This document shows, one piece after another, positions 39,201 through 53,264 of a DNA stretch of 64,000 nucleotides. A program made the position numbers and the translations under genes. Source of the stretch: Dipetalonema caudispina. Taxonomy: Eukaryota > Nematoda > Chromadorea > Rhabditida > Onchocercidae. Every line of letters begins with the position of its first letter. Positions within the stretch are counted from its first letter, which is position 1. The DNA is taken from assembly GCA_013365325.1 (NCBI GenBank), contig JABVXV010000027.1:248001-312000 (forward strand), written 5' to 3'. The notes beneath the pieces are model-generated. The model did no database searches, was not told the DNA's origin, and saw only the letters and a program-made list of their open reading frames with translations.

Positions 39201-42200
39201 CAGTTTCATGTGACGCAGGTTTTAAACTTTATTTTTGTTCGTGAATATATTCATAATATGTATGCCAACTGTCAACAAGATGATTCTTATGCACTAGTGC
39301 TAAGAATGTTATGTAATGGCATATTTCGGTCCATCACAAAATGTTCTCGATCTATGATCTTTTTTTGGGGAAAATAATGAATCTGTGTTTAGCTAATTTT
39401 TTTTTCTCAAGGACCTGAGAAGGGCGTTTTGTCTGGACGTATTCAGAATGGCATGAATGACATACCAATCTGGACGAAACGAAATATGCTCTTTTCTATG
39501 TTTCTGTATTATCTTACTAATTTACACATCAAGTTGTATTTGTAGTTCAAACTAATTGCCCAGAAAAGATGCTTCCTTCATCGGAATTACCGAAGAAACA
39601 AACCGAACTTCGAACCAAATCAGGAAAAAGAAGAATACAGCCTGCTTTCATTGCTTCTGTTACAGTTCCTGAAGCTGAAATAACTGCAGTACCTACTTCC
39701 GCAGACGAACCAACATCTAACAGGTTAATGCCCTATGAAGCAACACATTTTGTTTCAACTTGGTTTTTTAGATTTTTTAATGTGTTTAATTTTTTCAGTG
39801 ATTTTTTATGTGAGAACACTGTTTGTTTCAGTTATGAGCCAGCACAAGCTTCGTCTATACATCTTTTGGCGTCTCCGTCTAAAAGTAGTGGCCGAATTTT
39901 AGTAAGTAGCGTTGAAAAGGTAGAAGCTATGCCAAGAATTGATGAGCCGATGGATACTCATCCTCCAACATCCAAAACCGAACAGGTTGCCTAATTTTTC
40001 AAGATCTTACAGAAATATTCAGAAATTAATAGCTACTGATACTAAATTGTAAGTTTCTTATAGGTTCTACCTCAGTTGGCATTGAAACCACTGTTACGTC
40101 CTGTTCCTTTCCCGGAATCATTGACAGTCATGTTGAATGATAATCGTTCCGTTACTTTTCCTGTTCCGCAACGGCGACGATCATTGTCGATATCTGTCCA
40201 CCCGGTAAGTTGCGATAATTTACCGTGGTTATGGTATTTCCTTTAGTTCACTGTTCGATTTTGCATTTATATGATTGAAATATAGGTTGATGTTTTGTGT
40301 AGAAGTACAAAATAAACTAAGATTAAAACATAAAAATATAAATTCATACTAAGTGTATTCCTTTAGTACAGAATTTTTCAGAGTTATTTGAGTTATTAAG
40401 TAATCAAATGAAATAGTTTTTAATAACTTTTTGCTCAAATAATCTTTTGTAAAATATTTGTTTGGTATCAATAATTTAATTATTTACAGACTGAAATGTG
40501 TTCAATAAATAGGATTGATGTACTGAATGAGTATGAAATTGCGGCAACTGTAAAACTGACGAAGGTGTGTGGCATGAAAGATGCAACAGTACTGTGGACA
40601 GCTCATTTGGATCCAGTTGTGTGCTCCGTTGCCGCTAGCAGGTGTTCCTTTTACTTAAAAGTTTTCATTTGCCTCTTAGTATTTTGAAGAAAAACTTTGA
40701 TTATTGCAGTATTTATCTTGAAAAAGCAATCATTGTATGTTTCTCACACTGGATGCGATAAATCGTTGTTGCGGGTATCAGCTTATACCGTTTGACTGAT
40801 AGAAAAATGTTAGCTGAAATTAATTGAGGGCTTTAAATAAACTTTTTCTAAGTGGTTCTCTTACAGTCACTGGTTTGTAGCTGGTTGCTACGATGGCAGC
40901 ATTCATATTTATTCAACACCATCCGGCCGATTACATACATTTTTTACTATCGATTCATTACCTTTCATAATTCAAGTGCATCGAAACTATCTTTCTGTTT
41001 GTTCATCTCAGGGATTAGTTTATTCTTGGTTAGACTTTTTTCATTTCACTCAATTTAGAAGGTGCGCAGCTATAAAACATTACATCTGCGAAACTTTTTC
41101 CAAAACAATTATTATAATTGAAATCTTCATTGTTAATGCTATTTTTAGGAATATAGAAAGTAGGAAATGTATTATGTCAAGGGGGTCCGTTGCTGATTTT
41201 TGCGAAAAAGGTAATTTTCAGCTCTTTATTGAAGACGAATTATTTGTCGTTTCGTCCCCGTAATCATTATAAAAATTTCATTAAGCACTGTAATCATCCG
41301 ATAACTTTTATCAGTGTTCTGGTCAGTTCAGAACTGGGAGTTGTCCCTAACATAGAAGTTTTTTCTTGCTAATAAGTGACGATTTACTGCATCTTATGCA
41401 TTCCGTTCAACATGTATCGATTTTCTTGACACCGATATGAATATTTTACAGATTGTAAAGTAGTATCTTGTACATTATCAGATATAGGAGAACCTATCGT
41501 TACACTTTCAAATGGAAAAACTTATTCGTTTTTGCTATCTCTGGATTGCTGGTAAGAAACACTCTGTTTGCTGGTATTTTTCTACTAAAGAGAAATTGGA
41601 ACGTAGATGACATGAGCTTTTTATTGTGTTTATTTACAATAATCATCGTTGAAATATGTTGAACTTCAGTTTGATTTGGAAAAATAGTATGTATTTTGAA
41701 AAAAATGGTTCAATCCTCGATTTCAGGCAATTGCTGTTCGATGATAAAAGCATTCTTCCTAGATTAAGCCTTCCATCAGTACATGCTTCAGCTAGTGCCT
41801 TACTTGGTCCTATAAAAAGGTTGGTTGTTTGTTGAAATTGTTTCGCTTTTTGCGAATTTTTCTGGTTCATTCAATTATTTTTATACCAGAAGTTACTATT
41901 TTTCAGCAGCCCAATTCATGTGAACAGTGAAGTCCAAATCAGTGCTACACATTCATTCTTAGAAGAAAGGCTTTGCAGCGCACTTTCATTAAGACTTCCA
42001 AATGATTTTCGTCACTACCTCAATTTATACGTGCGATCCTTACTTCAGCACGGTGAGAGAATTATGAAGTCAAACTTTTTGGAAAAGTAATCTTGATCCA
42101 TTTGTAACAGGGCATCTAGATTTCTGGATTTTTAAATGTGTTTCAAGATTAGCTGTAACTTAAAAAATGGCTTTAATAAAAAGCCTGTTTTGAAAAAAAG

Positions 42201-42748
42201 GCCCCCAGCAGTTTTACTTGACATAGACGTGCTATAACTATGACAAAATGATCCTCGCTGATCAGCTTATTTTTTTTCATGATTTTTTAATATTAATAAT
42301 ATGGTGGTACAATCAGTTCCTATGAAATCATTATTTGCACTCTCCATTAAATATTTTGGATCTAAATCTAAGAGTCAGTAAGGTATTCTCTTAATGGATA
42401 GATGGATGAGAAACGACCAAGTAAAAAATCTAGAAACTTATGTTTCACTGTATGATCCGATTCTAAACTGAAGTGGAAGTAGAATTCTTGAAGCAACATT
42501 ATCTTTTTAAACTTACTGAGCTTTTCTAATGTTGTCAAATTATTGTTGCCCTCAACTTTGCCATTCTAGGATGTACTGCAAAGTTAAATGAAATTCTCTC
42601 AACATATTTTACAACCGTTTCAATCTGTGGGTTAAAATGCGATGTATTATTGCGCGAAATATTGGAATTGACGGAAAACAGCGAAGGATGCAGCGAGTTT
42701 ATTCGCGATGTTACTCTACGCCTCCAGTCGCTTATTTCTCATCAATAA
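36233..42748 (+). CDS. hira-1: HIRA histone H3.3 chaperone subunit
   Basis: Twenty exons join in phase: 36233-36269, 36412-36588, 36858-36982, 37145-37298, 37426-37598, 37850-37963, 38124-38216, 38440-38576, 38730-38829, 38969-39218, 39546-39723, 39832-39985, 40064-40204, 40490-40641, 40867-41028, 41149-41210, 41452-41551, 41727-41819, 41907-42052, 42570-42748. The product is about 908 aa. The N-terminus ([20 protein letters not shown]) and the WD40 propeller to about residue 370 ([31 protein letters not shown]) match HIRA throughout. The B domain that binds ASF1 is at about 470 ([17 protein letters not shown]). The C-terminal HIRA region includes [15 protein letters not shown] and a final helical part. 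HIRA deposits H3.3 independently of replication in the nucleus. An optional 27-nt exon (39412-39438) keeps the frame. Confidence 0.95.
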
Positions 42749-43509
42749 TACTGGTATTGATGATATCATTCATTGTACAAATTGCGCTAAATTTCTGGCA
42801 GTTATCATAGCTCTATTTTGATAACTTCTCTAGTCCTAGGCATATGTGGAATTCAACTGTATATCATTTTCTTTTTTCGACTAGATTTCTTTCATTGGTG
42901 ATCAGTTTGCTTTTTCTAAAAATTTTCAGAATGTTCAGTGCTTATGGATAACAGTAAATCTAACTGGAATTTTACCATGATTCGTTTTTTTCTTTGCTGA
43001 ATGCATTTAATACTGCATTTAATTTCTGTTATGTTTTCTTTATCGCGAAGTCATTTTTTAGCATTCAAATTGTTATGTGAATTACTGGATCAGTAATTAT
43101 TTTATCAGGTTTGACGATCTCTGTTTCATGTCTTATTATATTTTTGTTTTATTTTTTTCCGTTTCATTCATCAACTTGTATGGGGACTACAACTTTTAGA
43201 TGATTTTTTTCCAATAAACGGAAAAAGTTGAATGAAAAAGTGCTTTAAAATATGCTTTTAAAGACGAACAATCTCTTTCTTCTCTTTTTCTCTTATTAAT
43301 TCAATTCAACGAAATAGAATTACGGAAGCAATAGTTATCATTCGTGTCATTTTCTGCGGATCCATTCTGATTCTTTACTTGGAAAAGTTAATTTTACTGT
43401 AGCACTTTTTCTGTAATTGCAGTTGAAAATAAATAATGTGGTTACATTGAAAGTGGAAGTTCAGAGACCTCTCTTTCCACTCTGCATGAAAATTAATATT
43501 AACAGATAA
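42749..43509. other. short intergenic region, HIRA 3' UTR and MOCS2A upstream
   Basis: AATAAA at 43213-43218 on the plus strand is a plausible HIRA poly(A) signal, 465 bp after its stop. The next plus-strand ATG is about 290 bp further on. ATTAACAG ends four bases before that ATG, at 43505, and could be a trans-splice acceptor. The spacing would allow an operon. No exon was found. Confidence 0.45.
43213..43218 (+). terminator. candidate poly(A) signal of HIRA
   Basis: AATAAA in the sense orientation, 465 bp downstream of the HIRA stop codon and before the MOCS2A start. Confidence 0.5.
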
Positions 43510-44252
43510 ATGACAACAGTACCTGTTCATCTTGTTTTATTCGGTAAAGCACGTGAATTGGCCAATTCATCGGAAAGAATTGTAAATGTGCCGAGTGTGT
43601 TAAATTGCCGACAACTGCGACAACTAATATTTCATGAGGCTTTGTTTTTTCACTTCCACTACCATTCATAATTTATTCAATTAATCGCTGCAGTATACAT
43701 TGGACGTTACCTTTCACTGCTTCTTGGTTGACATTTTCCAAAGGCTTTTGAAATATTTTAATAGGTTTCAGAACATCAAGCTTCTCTGGAAAATTTTGTT
43801 TGCATTCAGATCACTTTTTTCCGGATAGGATTAAAATTGTAACTAGTAAACACTTTCATTTAGTTGTGACTATCCGGTCTGTGATAGAAGTACCAATTCC
43901 TTCGCCATATCGAAGCTAGCATATAGTTTTTAAAAGTAGATTAGAATATACTAAGTGAATTTAGTTCATCCTAGGACAAACCTTGTTCCTTTTTGCTCAG
44001 CAAGCAAGTTTATTCTTTCTAATGTTACTTATTCGATGCAAGATTGGTTGATATTGAGCTTTAAATGATAAGCATTCAAGCAACCAATGCTTTAGTGAAC
44101 TTTTGACTTTTTAGATATTGAAGGAGTTGTCACCAGTTGAAAAGTGTTGCATACTAGCTCTAAATCAAGAATATATCGATGATGATAACGATATGTTTAC
44201 GATCAGTGCGCACTCAGAAATCGCAGTAATACCACCGATAAATGGTGGTTGA
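43510..44252 (+). CDS. MOCS2A: molybdopterin synthase small subunit (MOCS2A / MoaD-like)
   Basis: Two exons, 43510-43638 and 44115-44252, give 88 aa, the same length as human MOCS2A as I recall it. The first begins MTTVPVHLVLFGKARELA, the typical MoaD first strand, and ends with CRQLRQLIFHE. The second has ILALNQEYI and ends in EIAVIPPINGG followed directly by TGA. That exposed Gly-Gly is the C-terminus that MOCS3-type enzymes turn into a thiocarboxylate to supply sulfur for molybdopterin. The split ORF is too short for ordinary ORF calling. The acceptor TTTTTAG is good. The only in-phase donor that keeps the conserved helix is GAG/GCTTTG, a non-canonical GC donor, so the intron needs transcript support; a sequence error is the alternative. 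C. elegans has a MOCS2A gene (moc-6). Confidence 0.75.
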
Positions 44253-45278
44253 ATTTTGAAAGTTTTCTTGAAGGAAGTGGCGCTTTTGTGAATAATCTGA
44301 TGCAACTTTTCTCACCGAAAAAAATCCTATTGTTCAGCTGTGGAGATTTTAATTTCTGAAGTGTTAATCCCATATCTTTATCTATTAAGCTATTGTTAGG
44401 AAGAAAATGGTACCATAAATGATTGTTATTTACATCATGAACTTTCCGTGTAAGACGACCTTAACACTCCGAAACATTTAGTAAATGACTGTCTCTTACT
44501 TTAGTAAAAGAAATGGCATCAACAAATTGCTTTTTATTCAACAAATAATTGAGGAATGAATATTAACAAGCTATGACTTAATGTTCGCATGTTTTTTTTC
44601 TTCGATCCAATTATAGAGTTAAATTTTAACTTCGAGGCAATATTTCAAAAAGAATGTTTATTATGAACGTTACAACTCATGACCCGTAACTATTAGCTCA
44701 ATGGTTTTGCATCTAATCCAGTCATATACTAGAAGAGATTGTAAAAATGATAGTTTTCTGCAGTGACGTATTTTTATTTAGAGTTCATTAATACAAGAAG
44801 TAAAGTTTTAATATAGTTTTGACAATACGGATGGTATTATGAAATAACTGGTCACTGGTCAAAAAGTGCTCCAAATTTTTAGAGGAACAACCAGATGTGG
44901 GAATATTAGCATTCGCCCGTCCTATGTTCACTAGACTTATGCATATGTGGAGTCAGTGTGATTTTTTGTGGAATTTATTTTTTGAAACATTATATGCTTT
45001 AGTGTTCCCTGACGTATTTTTTTGATCTACAGTGCAATCAATTAATTTAGAAAGATTAAAAAATCAGATGAAATCACAGTAATGGGAAGAATAAATGCCA
45101 CAATGTATTTATTTGTATTGATCGGTTGATTATGAAACTGTTGCATAAGTATTTAAATTCAAATATAAAATGCTACAGTAATCATTTAAGATAATATTTC
45201 TTGGCATTTGACACGTGGAAATAAATTAATAGTGAATAATAACAACACAAATTATTGAATCGATAAATTAAGGAAGCT
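44253..45278. other. intergenic region
   Basis: About 1 kb between two small plus-strand genes. It is AT-rich with no exon or RNA gene that I can support. Confidence 0.5.
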
Positions 45279-45595
45279 ATGTCTACTACAAAAATGAATG
45301 ACTCAAAGATTGGCGAAACTGCAGAACAAATACAAAAGAGCATTAGGGAATTACAAAAAAGAATTCAAATTGTCAAGTATGGATACTTTGGAATAAAGCA
45401 ACTCTGAGGAGATATAAATAAAAAAAATTGAATTCAATGGAAATACGTAAAGTTACTACTACTTTAAGCTTTCTGTAGCATTTAATAAATTCTATTATTA
45501 GAAAAATTCAAAAATGTCGAGGGGGACCTGCAAGTTATGAAGACTGTATTCGCTGTGTAGATCAATTTATAGAACATCAGTTTTCACTAAAATGA
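45279..45595 (+). CDS. small two-exon gene, 63 aa, unknown family
   Basis: Exon 45279-45376 and exon 45502-45595 join across a GTATGG..TTATTAG intron in matching phase (AA + A gives Lys). The protein begins MSTTKMNDSKIGETAEQIQK and ends ECVDQ-like: ...CIRCVDQFIEHQFSLK. The first half is a charged amphipathic helix (QIQKSIRELQKRIQIVKK, coiled-coil-like). The second half has three cysteines (KCRGG, DCIRC) and a short acidic helix. No signal peptide or membrane segment is present. I do not recognise it. It lies between MOCS2A and the transporter gene, whose stop is only 123 bp away on the other strand. In C. elegans the K10D2 region also holds very short genes (emb-1 among them), but I see no APC16 motif, so that identity is not claimed. 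Confidence 0.55.
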
Positions 45596-45717
45596 ACTAG
45601 TAAAAACTGATTGAAACCTTCTTAAGTATCTCATCATGGATAAATTTTCAGTACATTTAATGTACATTTTAAATTCTTGGTAATAAAAAAATAATAAATA
45701 TTCTTCAAAAGCATTAT

Positions 45718-48161
45718 TCATTCTGGTACTGAATTGTATAATAATATTGCTCCGCAAACAGTTATGGAACCGGTAATAAACATCAAATTTATCTGCATAT
45801 CGTGGATTATCAAATAAGAGATCATAACAACCAAGACGATACTCACTGCTGAGGCAAAACTTTTAAATAAGTTATCCAGATATTTCACCACAAGTGATAT
45901 GAAAATCCCACCTGAAATAGAAAGAAGAACTTTTGCATTTATCGCTTACTATTTGCTGCTCTATTATTCACAATATTTCTTTCTCCTTGTAATTCATTCA
46001 TTTCGTATTCGCCTTTTTATCTAACTATCTATCTACTGGAGGCATCACAATATTCAATGATTATATTCGATACTTCACTGGAAACTTGCTTGACTAATTT
46101 CATCTTCAAAAACTTACCAACCATGTTTAATGTTTGTACCATATATTGCTGGTCAGCTTTCGAAAAATTTTATGTACGTCTACCTATAAGTAAAAAGAGA
46201 AATAATTAACTTACCTATACTCAAGAATAGAATGATAGCAATGACATTAATATTATAGCCGTAAAAAAATCCTTTGGTCAGAATTCTGTTCCAGTCAGAA
46301 AGAATGCATCCCAAGGCTGCGCTCATTACGCCACAGCCATACATCTGAAGATTCCGTATCCAGAACGGTGTTTCACTGCCGTCTTTAAGCATATATTCAA
46401 AATATACCCCTGCAAACTGAACAAAGAACTCAAGATTCCTATCATTTCTGAATTTACAACTGTCTAAACTAAAACTAAATTAACATTTTCTAATACAGGT
46501 TACCAACCAGCAAAGCCTGCGGTCACACATGTGAGTAATACAGCGCCCAATCCAACCATGTAATTTTCATCGCTTTTCTCCGCAATGCTTGTTTCGTTTA
46601 TGCTAAGCTATAAATTCAAAATATCAATTCTAAACTGAATGAAATTCAATTTCAACTTCAAAAATACTGAAATAATATTGTGAACAATTTAAACAGTTTT
46701 AATCTTATACATTCCACTGTCATTTTACTAAAAACTTTCCAGTTCGCTAAAGCGTATGCCATAACATATTGAAATATCAAATGAGACAGAGATTACTTCT
46801 TTATAATTTTTTATCCTTTTAGTTGCATTCTTTACTTGTACTTGTATAAACATTCAATCAAAAGATAGTCAATTACAGTAGTGAAGAACAAATAAACGAG
46901 CACTGTACAAAATACACAAACATACCTCAACAGCAGCAACACCACCAAAAAGCAAGAAAATTGCAAGCCATCGTGTACCCGAGAATCGTCGTCCAAGGAT
47001 AATCATCATAAAAATGGCCGTAGAAACTACTTTAAGTTGAGTAGTAACATGATATACAGCAGCATTCAAATTTGACAATGCCACGAAGTCAAGATTATTT
47101 TGAAGTGCATAGGCTATCGACGGAAAAGCCATCTTCAGGAAATCCTTTGGCTTCCCGAAATATTCCTCTCTTATACACTATAATTCAATTGATTGCTACA
47201 TACTTCTTATTTGTTCTGTTAGTTTTTTGAAGAAATCAATTGTTTAAGAAACTGTCATTCGTTAAAATTTTCTCCCGACTTTTTTCTTAACTTTTAGATT
47301 TTGATGTTACATTTAATATAGACTTGAATTTTTACGAAAATAAATAAGCCTGAAATGATAATAACAGCTTCGATGACTTGTATGCACCCATGTTGATGAT
47401 ACCTCAGATATCAAACAAGTAAAAGTAAACTTACTCTTGTAAATTCCTTCACATTATAGTTATTGAGTTGAAAGACAAAGAATAAAGCAATAAACATTTT
47501 GATCACTTCCGCGAGATATACGACTGTTGTTGAGGAATATTGCTGGAAAAGGTCAAACATTCTAATAATAACAGATTTTTTCTCAAACTATAACACATCA
47601 GAAGGAAGGAGAGAGAACTGGAATGAATTTAGTTAAGAATAACATAAATTGGTAATGACAAGATAATATATTTTATGATACTATCTGATAAGTAATACAA
47701 AGTATTAATCTTTTATGTTATTAAGTGTAATGAAAATAATAGTAGAACGAGAGCAAAATAGTACCAACAATTTAAAAAATATATAAAGAAAGGCTAAATT
47801 AACATATAGTAACAATCATGTTAGAAATAAATAAGATTATTTCAAAATAATTGAATGATCGACAGGATATTAAACACTGACAATGAATATTAATCCGATC
47901 ATCGGAATATTTTATAACGATCCCTAAACTGAGGTATATTTCCGTATTACGAATAACCATATTACATACCAAATGCTTGGGAGTGCTTGAACGAGAATAT
48001 CTCACAATTATTGTATAGCTTGTCCAAATGAAAATCATCTGAATAATAATGAAACATTTAAAACGGAGATTACTTCGTCCTTCATTCTCATTCATCTTTG
48101 ACGATTTCGATGGGAGGATATCTTCCGATGGTAATTTCTCCCAGTTCCCGTTAATTAACAT
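45718..48161 (-). CDS. SLC35A-family nucleotide-sugar transporter
   Basis: Six exons, all in phase (high to low): 48161-47970, 47542-47435, 47177-46926, 46607-46508, 46409-46215, 45911-45718, giving 346 aa, close to the 325-395 of the family. The SLC35A signature runs through it: SSTTVVYLAEVIKM, then FPSIAYALQNNLDFVALSNL, TTQLKVVSTAIFMMIILGRR, GFAGVYFEYMLKDG, FWIRNLQMY and GGIFISLVVKYLDNLFKSFA. About ten hydrophobic segments fit a Golgi antiporter exchanging a UDP- or CMP-sugar for the nucleoside monophosphate. Substrate cannot be read from sequence; UDP-galactose or UDP-GlcNAc is likelier than CMP-sialic acid in a nematode. TTTATTGCAG ends two bases before the ATG, a good trans-splice site. 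Next to a SMA-2-like gene, it may be the UGTP-1 counterpart. Confidence 0.9.
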
Positions 48162-48173
48162 TGCTGCAATAAA
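48162..48173 (-). promoter_or_regulatory. candidate trans-splice acceptor of the transporter gene
   Basis: On the minus strand TTTTATTGCAG is followed by CA and the ATG at 48161. This spacing is typical of nematode spliced-leader sites. Confidence 0.4.
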
Positions 48174-50062
48174 ATGATAAAATTTGAAGGTATAAGTCAA
48201 GTATAATTTCCCCCACTAATTCGATGGATTGAAAGAGTTCGATGAATCTGCAAGTGCAATAGGATGCACGCTAGTGAAATGTAATGCACAGTTATTTAGC
48301 TTACTCATCATCTAAGAAAGCATTTTTAAACAACACATCTGGAGAATTCTATAAAACAATGCCTCTTGATGAAAGCAGAACAGAAAAATCTAGCGAATAG
48401 CAAATTTAGAAATGAAATGTTTAACATCCATATGAAATGTCATTTTGAGAACGTTTCGTTTCATGAAATGAATTCATATGCTTGGATGATAACAGAACTA
48501 AATGGGATTTTGAAGGAATGAAATTCCGGTAATAAAACGGTTTAGACCAGTATGTCTCCTAAGATAATTAGTTTATTACAACATAAGGGGAATTTCTGAA
48601 AACCAAACACAGTGGATGCTAACATCATACATCACTTCAAAATAACAAACCAATGACGTCGAATATCGCCAATCAATAAACAATTGAAAAGAAATGGTTA
48701 TTAGATGGAAAGAAAGTTTGTTTTCTCTGTGAATAATGTCTTATTCTTGTCAGAGCTAAAATTTTTAACGGTCGGAACGAAAATTTTTATCTGCAATCAA
48801 ATTTGGTTCAAACAATCTTTGGAAAAACTACGTAGCTGATTTCCAGGTTGGAACTAAAACTTAGGCATTACATATTCCATATCTTTGACTTCAGATCTAA
48901 AGTACAACTCCGTCTATTACCTTACTCTCAATATTGCAACATTTTACAACAGGAATTTTCCATCCTAAACCGCTTTCTTGGACCATTATAGCATTACTGA
49001 ACCCTGAAAACAATAAAATGAATGATAGAGACATGAAAGACAGCACGCATGATGGTGCAAAATTTAAGAATATAATTAGTATATTTGTTAAATTTCACTA
49101 CAAACTTTATGAAAAACCGAATAATATATAACAAAATTGACCATCAACGCAAAGTACAATAAATGTAAGGCACAAATAGCTATAAAGATGAAATCAACAG
49201 AAAATTTCGACATCAGCAAGAAATTTAAGAAGAGAATTTCGGTGGTTGAAAACTATTCGTCGTACAAACTTCAGAGATATGGCTAAAGCAGGCCTACCTT
49301 TCACATTTTCAACTTGAAATCATTGTTCCCTCTTCTTCTTGTCCCTATATCCTTCTAATTATTTTTCAGAAACAAGATCGAACATTACAACAGATCACAA
49401 AATCCGTGTTTGGAACAGAGTTCCCCTTACAGAACCACCACAAAATAGATTGTAAAATAGCATCAGTGAAAAATTAGCGATAGACAAACGGGCGAGAAAA
49501 ACTTTCTCGTTAACATTGAAACCATCCTATAGAATGACCAAATGAGAAGATAATCTGTTTGAACTCCATTTGCTTCCCTTTTCATTTAAATATTGTGAAT
49601 AATAATTTGACTTTTGGATTCTGAACTAGAACCTAGACAATGAAGAGTTCTAGATTGAAATATTTAGTGAATGTATCGTACGAATGATATGAAAAATTAT
49701 TGCCCAAGCGCTGGTAAACTATTAACGACTACAGGTATACGTAGTACACTTTGCGCAAACGAAAATAGAGAAAAATGTACAATCGGCAGTAAAAATTTTG
49801 CCTAGCAGTTAAAACTTCAAATAAGACTAGCTTTCTTTTAAATGCACGAGTTAGAAGTCATCACTACTTATTCCACAATTAATTGATCAGGAGGTCTTAA
49901 AAAGATGACACAAAAGGAACCTTTCAATTTATTTCAAGAAGCGAAGATTAAAACACAAAGAAAACAAGCACTACCCATTCATATATCACAAAAAAAACAA
50001 TAAGTTTTAAATCTCATCGTTCATCATATTTCGAAAGAGGTTGACAGTGCAAACATAGGCAG
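48174..50062. other. intergenic region
   Basis: 1.9 kb between the transporter start and the SMAD stop, both on the minus strand. It should contain the transporter promoter and the SMAD 3' UTR. The plus-strand open frames here are short, have no splice partners and look non-coding. Confidence 0.5.
49928..49933 (-). terminator. candidate poly(A) signal of the SMAD gene
   Basis: TTTATT on the plus strand, read as AATAAA on the minus strand, 130 bp after the SMAD stop codon. Confidence 0.5.
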
Positions 50063-52510
<2,448 letters not shown>

Positions 52511-53264
52511 TCCTTTGCTTATTACAACTGAAATATGAAATGAAATTAATTCAGTTCATTCAATCACTCAATTCATCGTCAAACAAAGCACTTTAAAACT
52601 TGTTTGTAAGAGAAGATAAGCTCAGATTCAATTTAGAGCAAAATAAGGAAGGAAGAGGATATATTTCTGGATGGGACGGAAAGCAAATTTCAATAGTTCA
52701 GCTGAGGGTAAAGGTCAAAAGAATACCACTGCTATCGTGGAGCGAGAGAATGGGATAGTAAAGTGTTTACAAGTTCATCATCCCAACATTAATAAGGATG
52801 CAACGAATTGTAATAACATCGTGGGACGTAACGTTGCAGATATAGAAGAATCCACTGATAAGGTTATGCGAGGTCATATGTTTTCATTATCATCTGTAAA
52901 GGATAGGTGTGATATTGGTTATTTTAGAGACATTTCTGATTAAGAAGTTCACTGATATGCCAATACATAGAGCAGTTTATACGTTCTTCTGTAATAGAAG
53001 CTAGCTCTGAAGGAGTTCAGCCATATCAGGCCATGGACCAGTTTTTTAGTACTTCAGGAATAAAGGATAGAAGTCAGGACTAGGGGACCTGGATAAAACT
53101 GATATTCAGTATTTGAAAAAAGTTTAAACTCAGTCAGTTAAATGAAGAGAATATCTGGAAGTTGTGCCGAGAATAGTTTTCCCAGATAAACTATTTTGTT
53201 TGAAAATAAACGATCAAATATACTCGCATAAGAAGTATGTTCCGTTGTTCATGATATCGGTAAT
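52511..53264. promoter_or_regulatory. shared divergent promoter region (SMAD / VPS53)
   Basis: 754 bp separate the start codons of the SMAD gene (minus) and VPS53 (plus). It contains ATTTCAG (minus strand, about 52534-52528), a candidate spliced-leader acceptor of the SMAD gene. A 90-codon plus-strand open frame here is judged non-coding. Confidence 0.4.

Noticed and set aside
52671..52943. 90-codon plus-strand ORF between the SMAD and VPS53 genes
   Set aside because: It lies in the shared upstream region, has no hydrophobic core or domain, and no splice sites linking it to VPS53 in phase.
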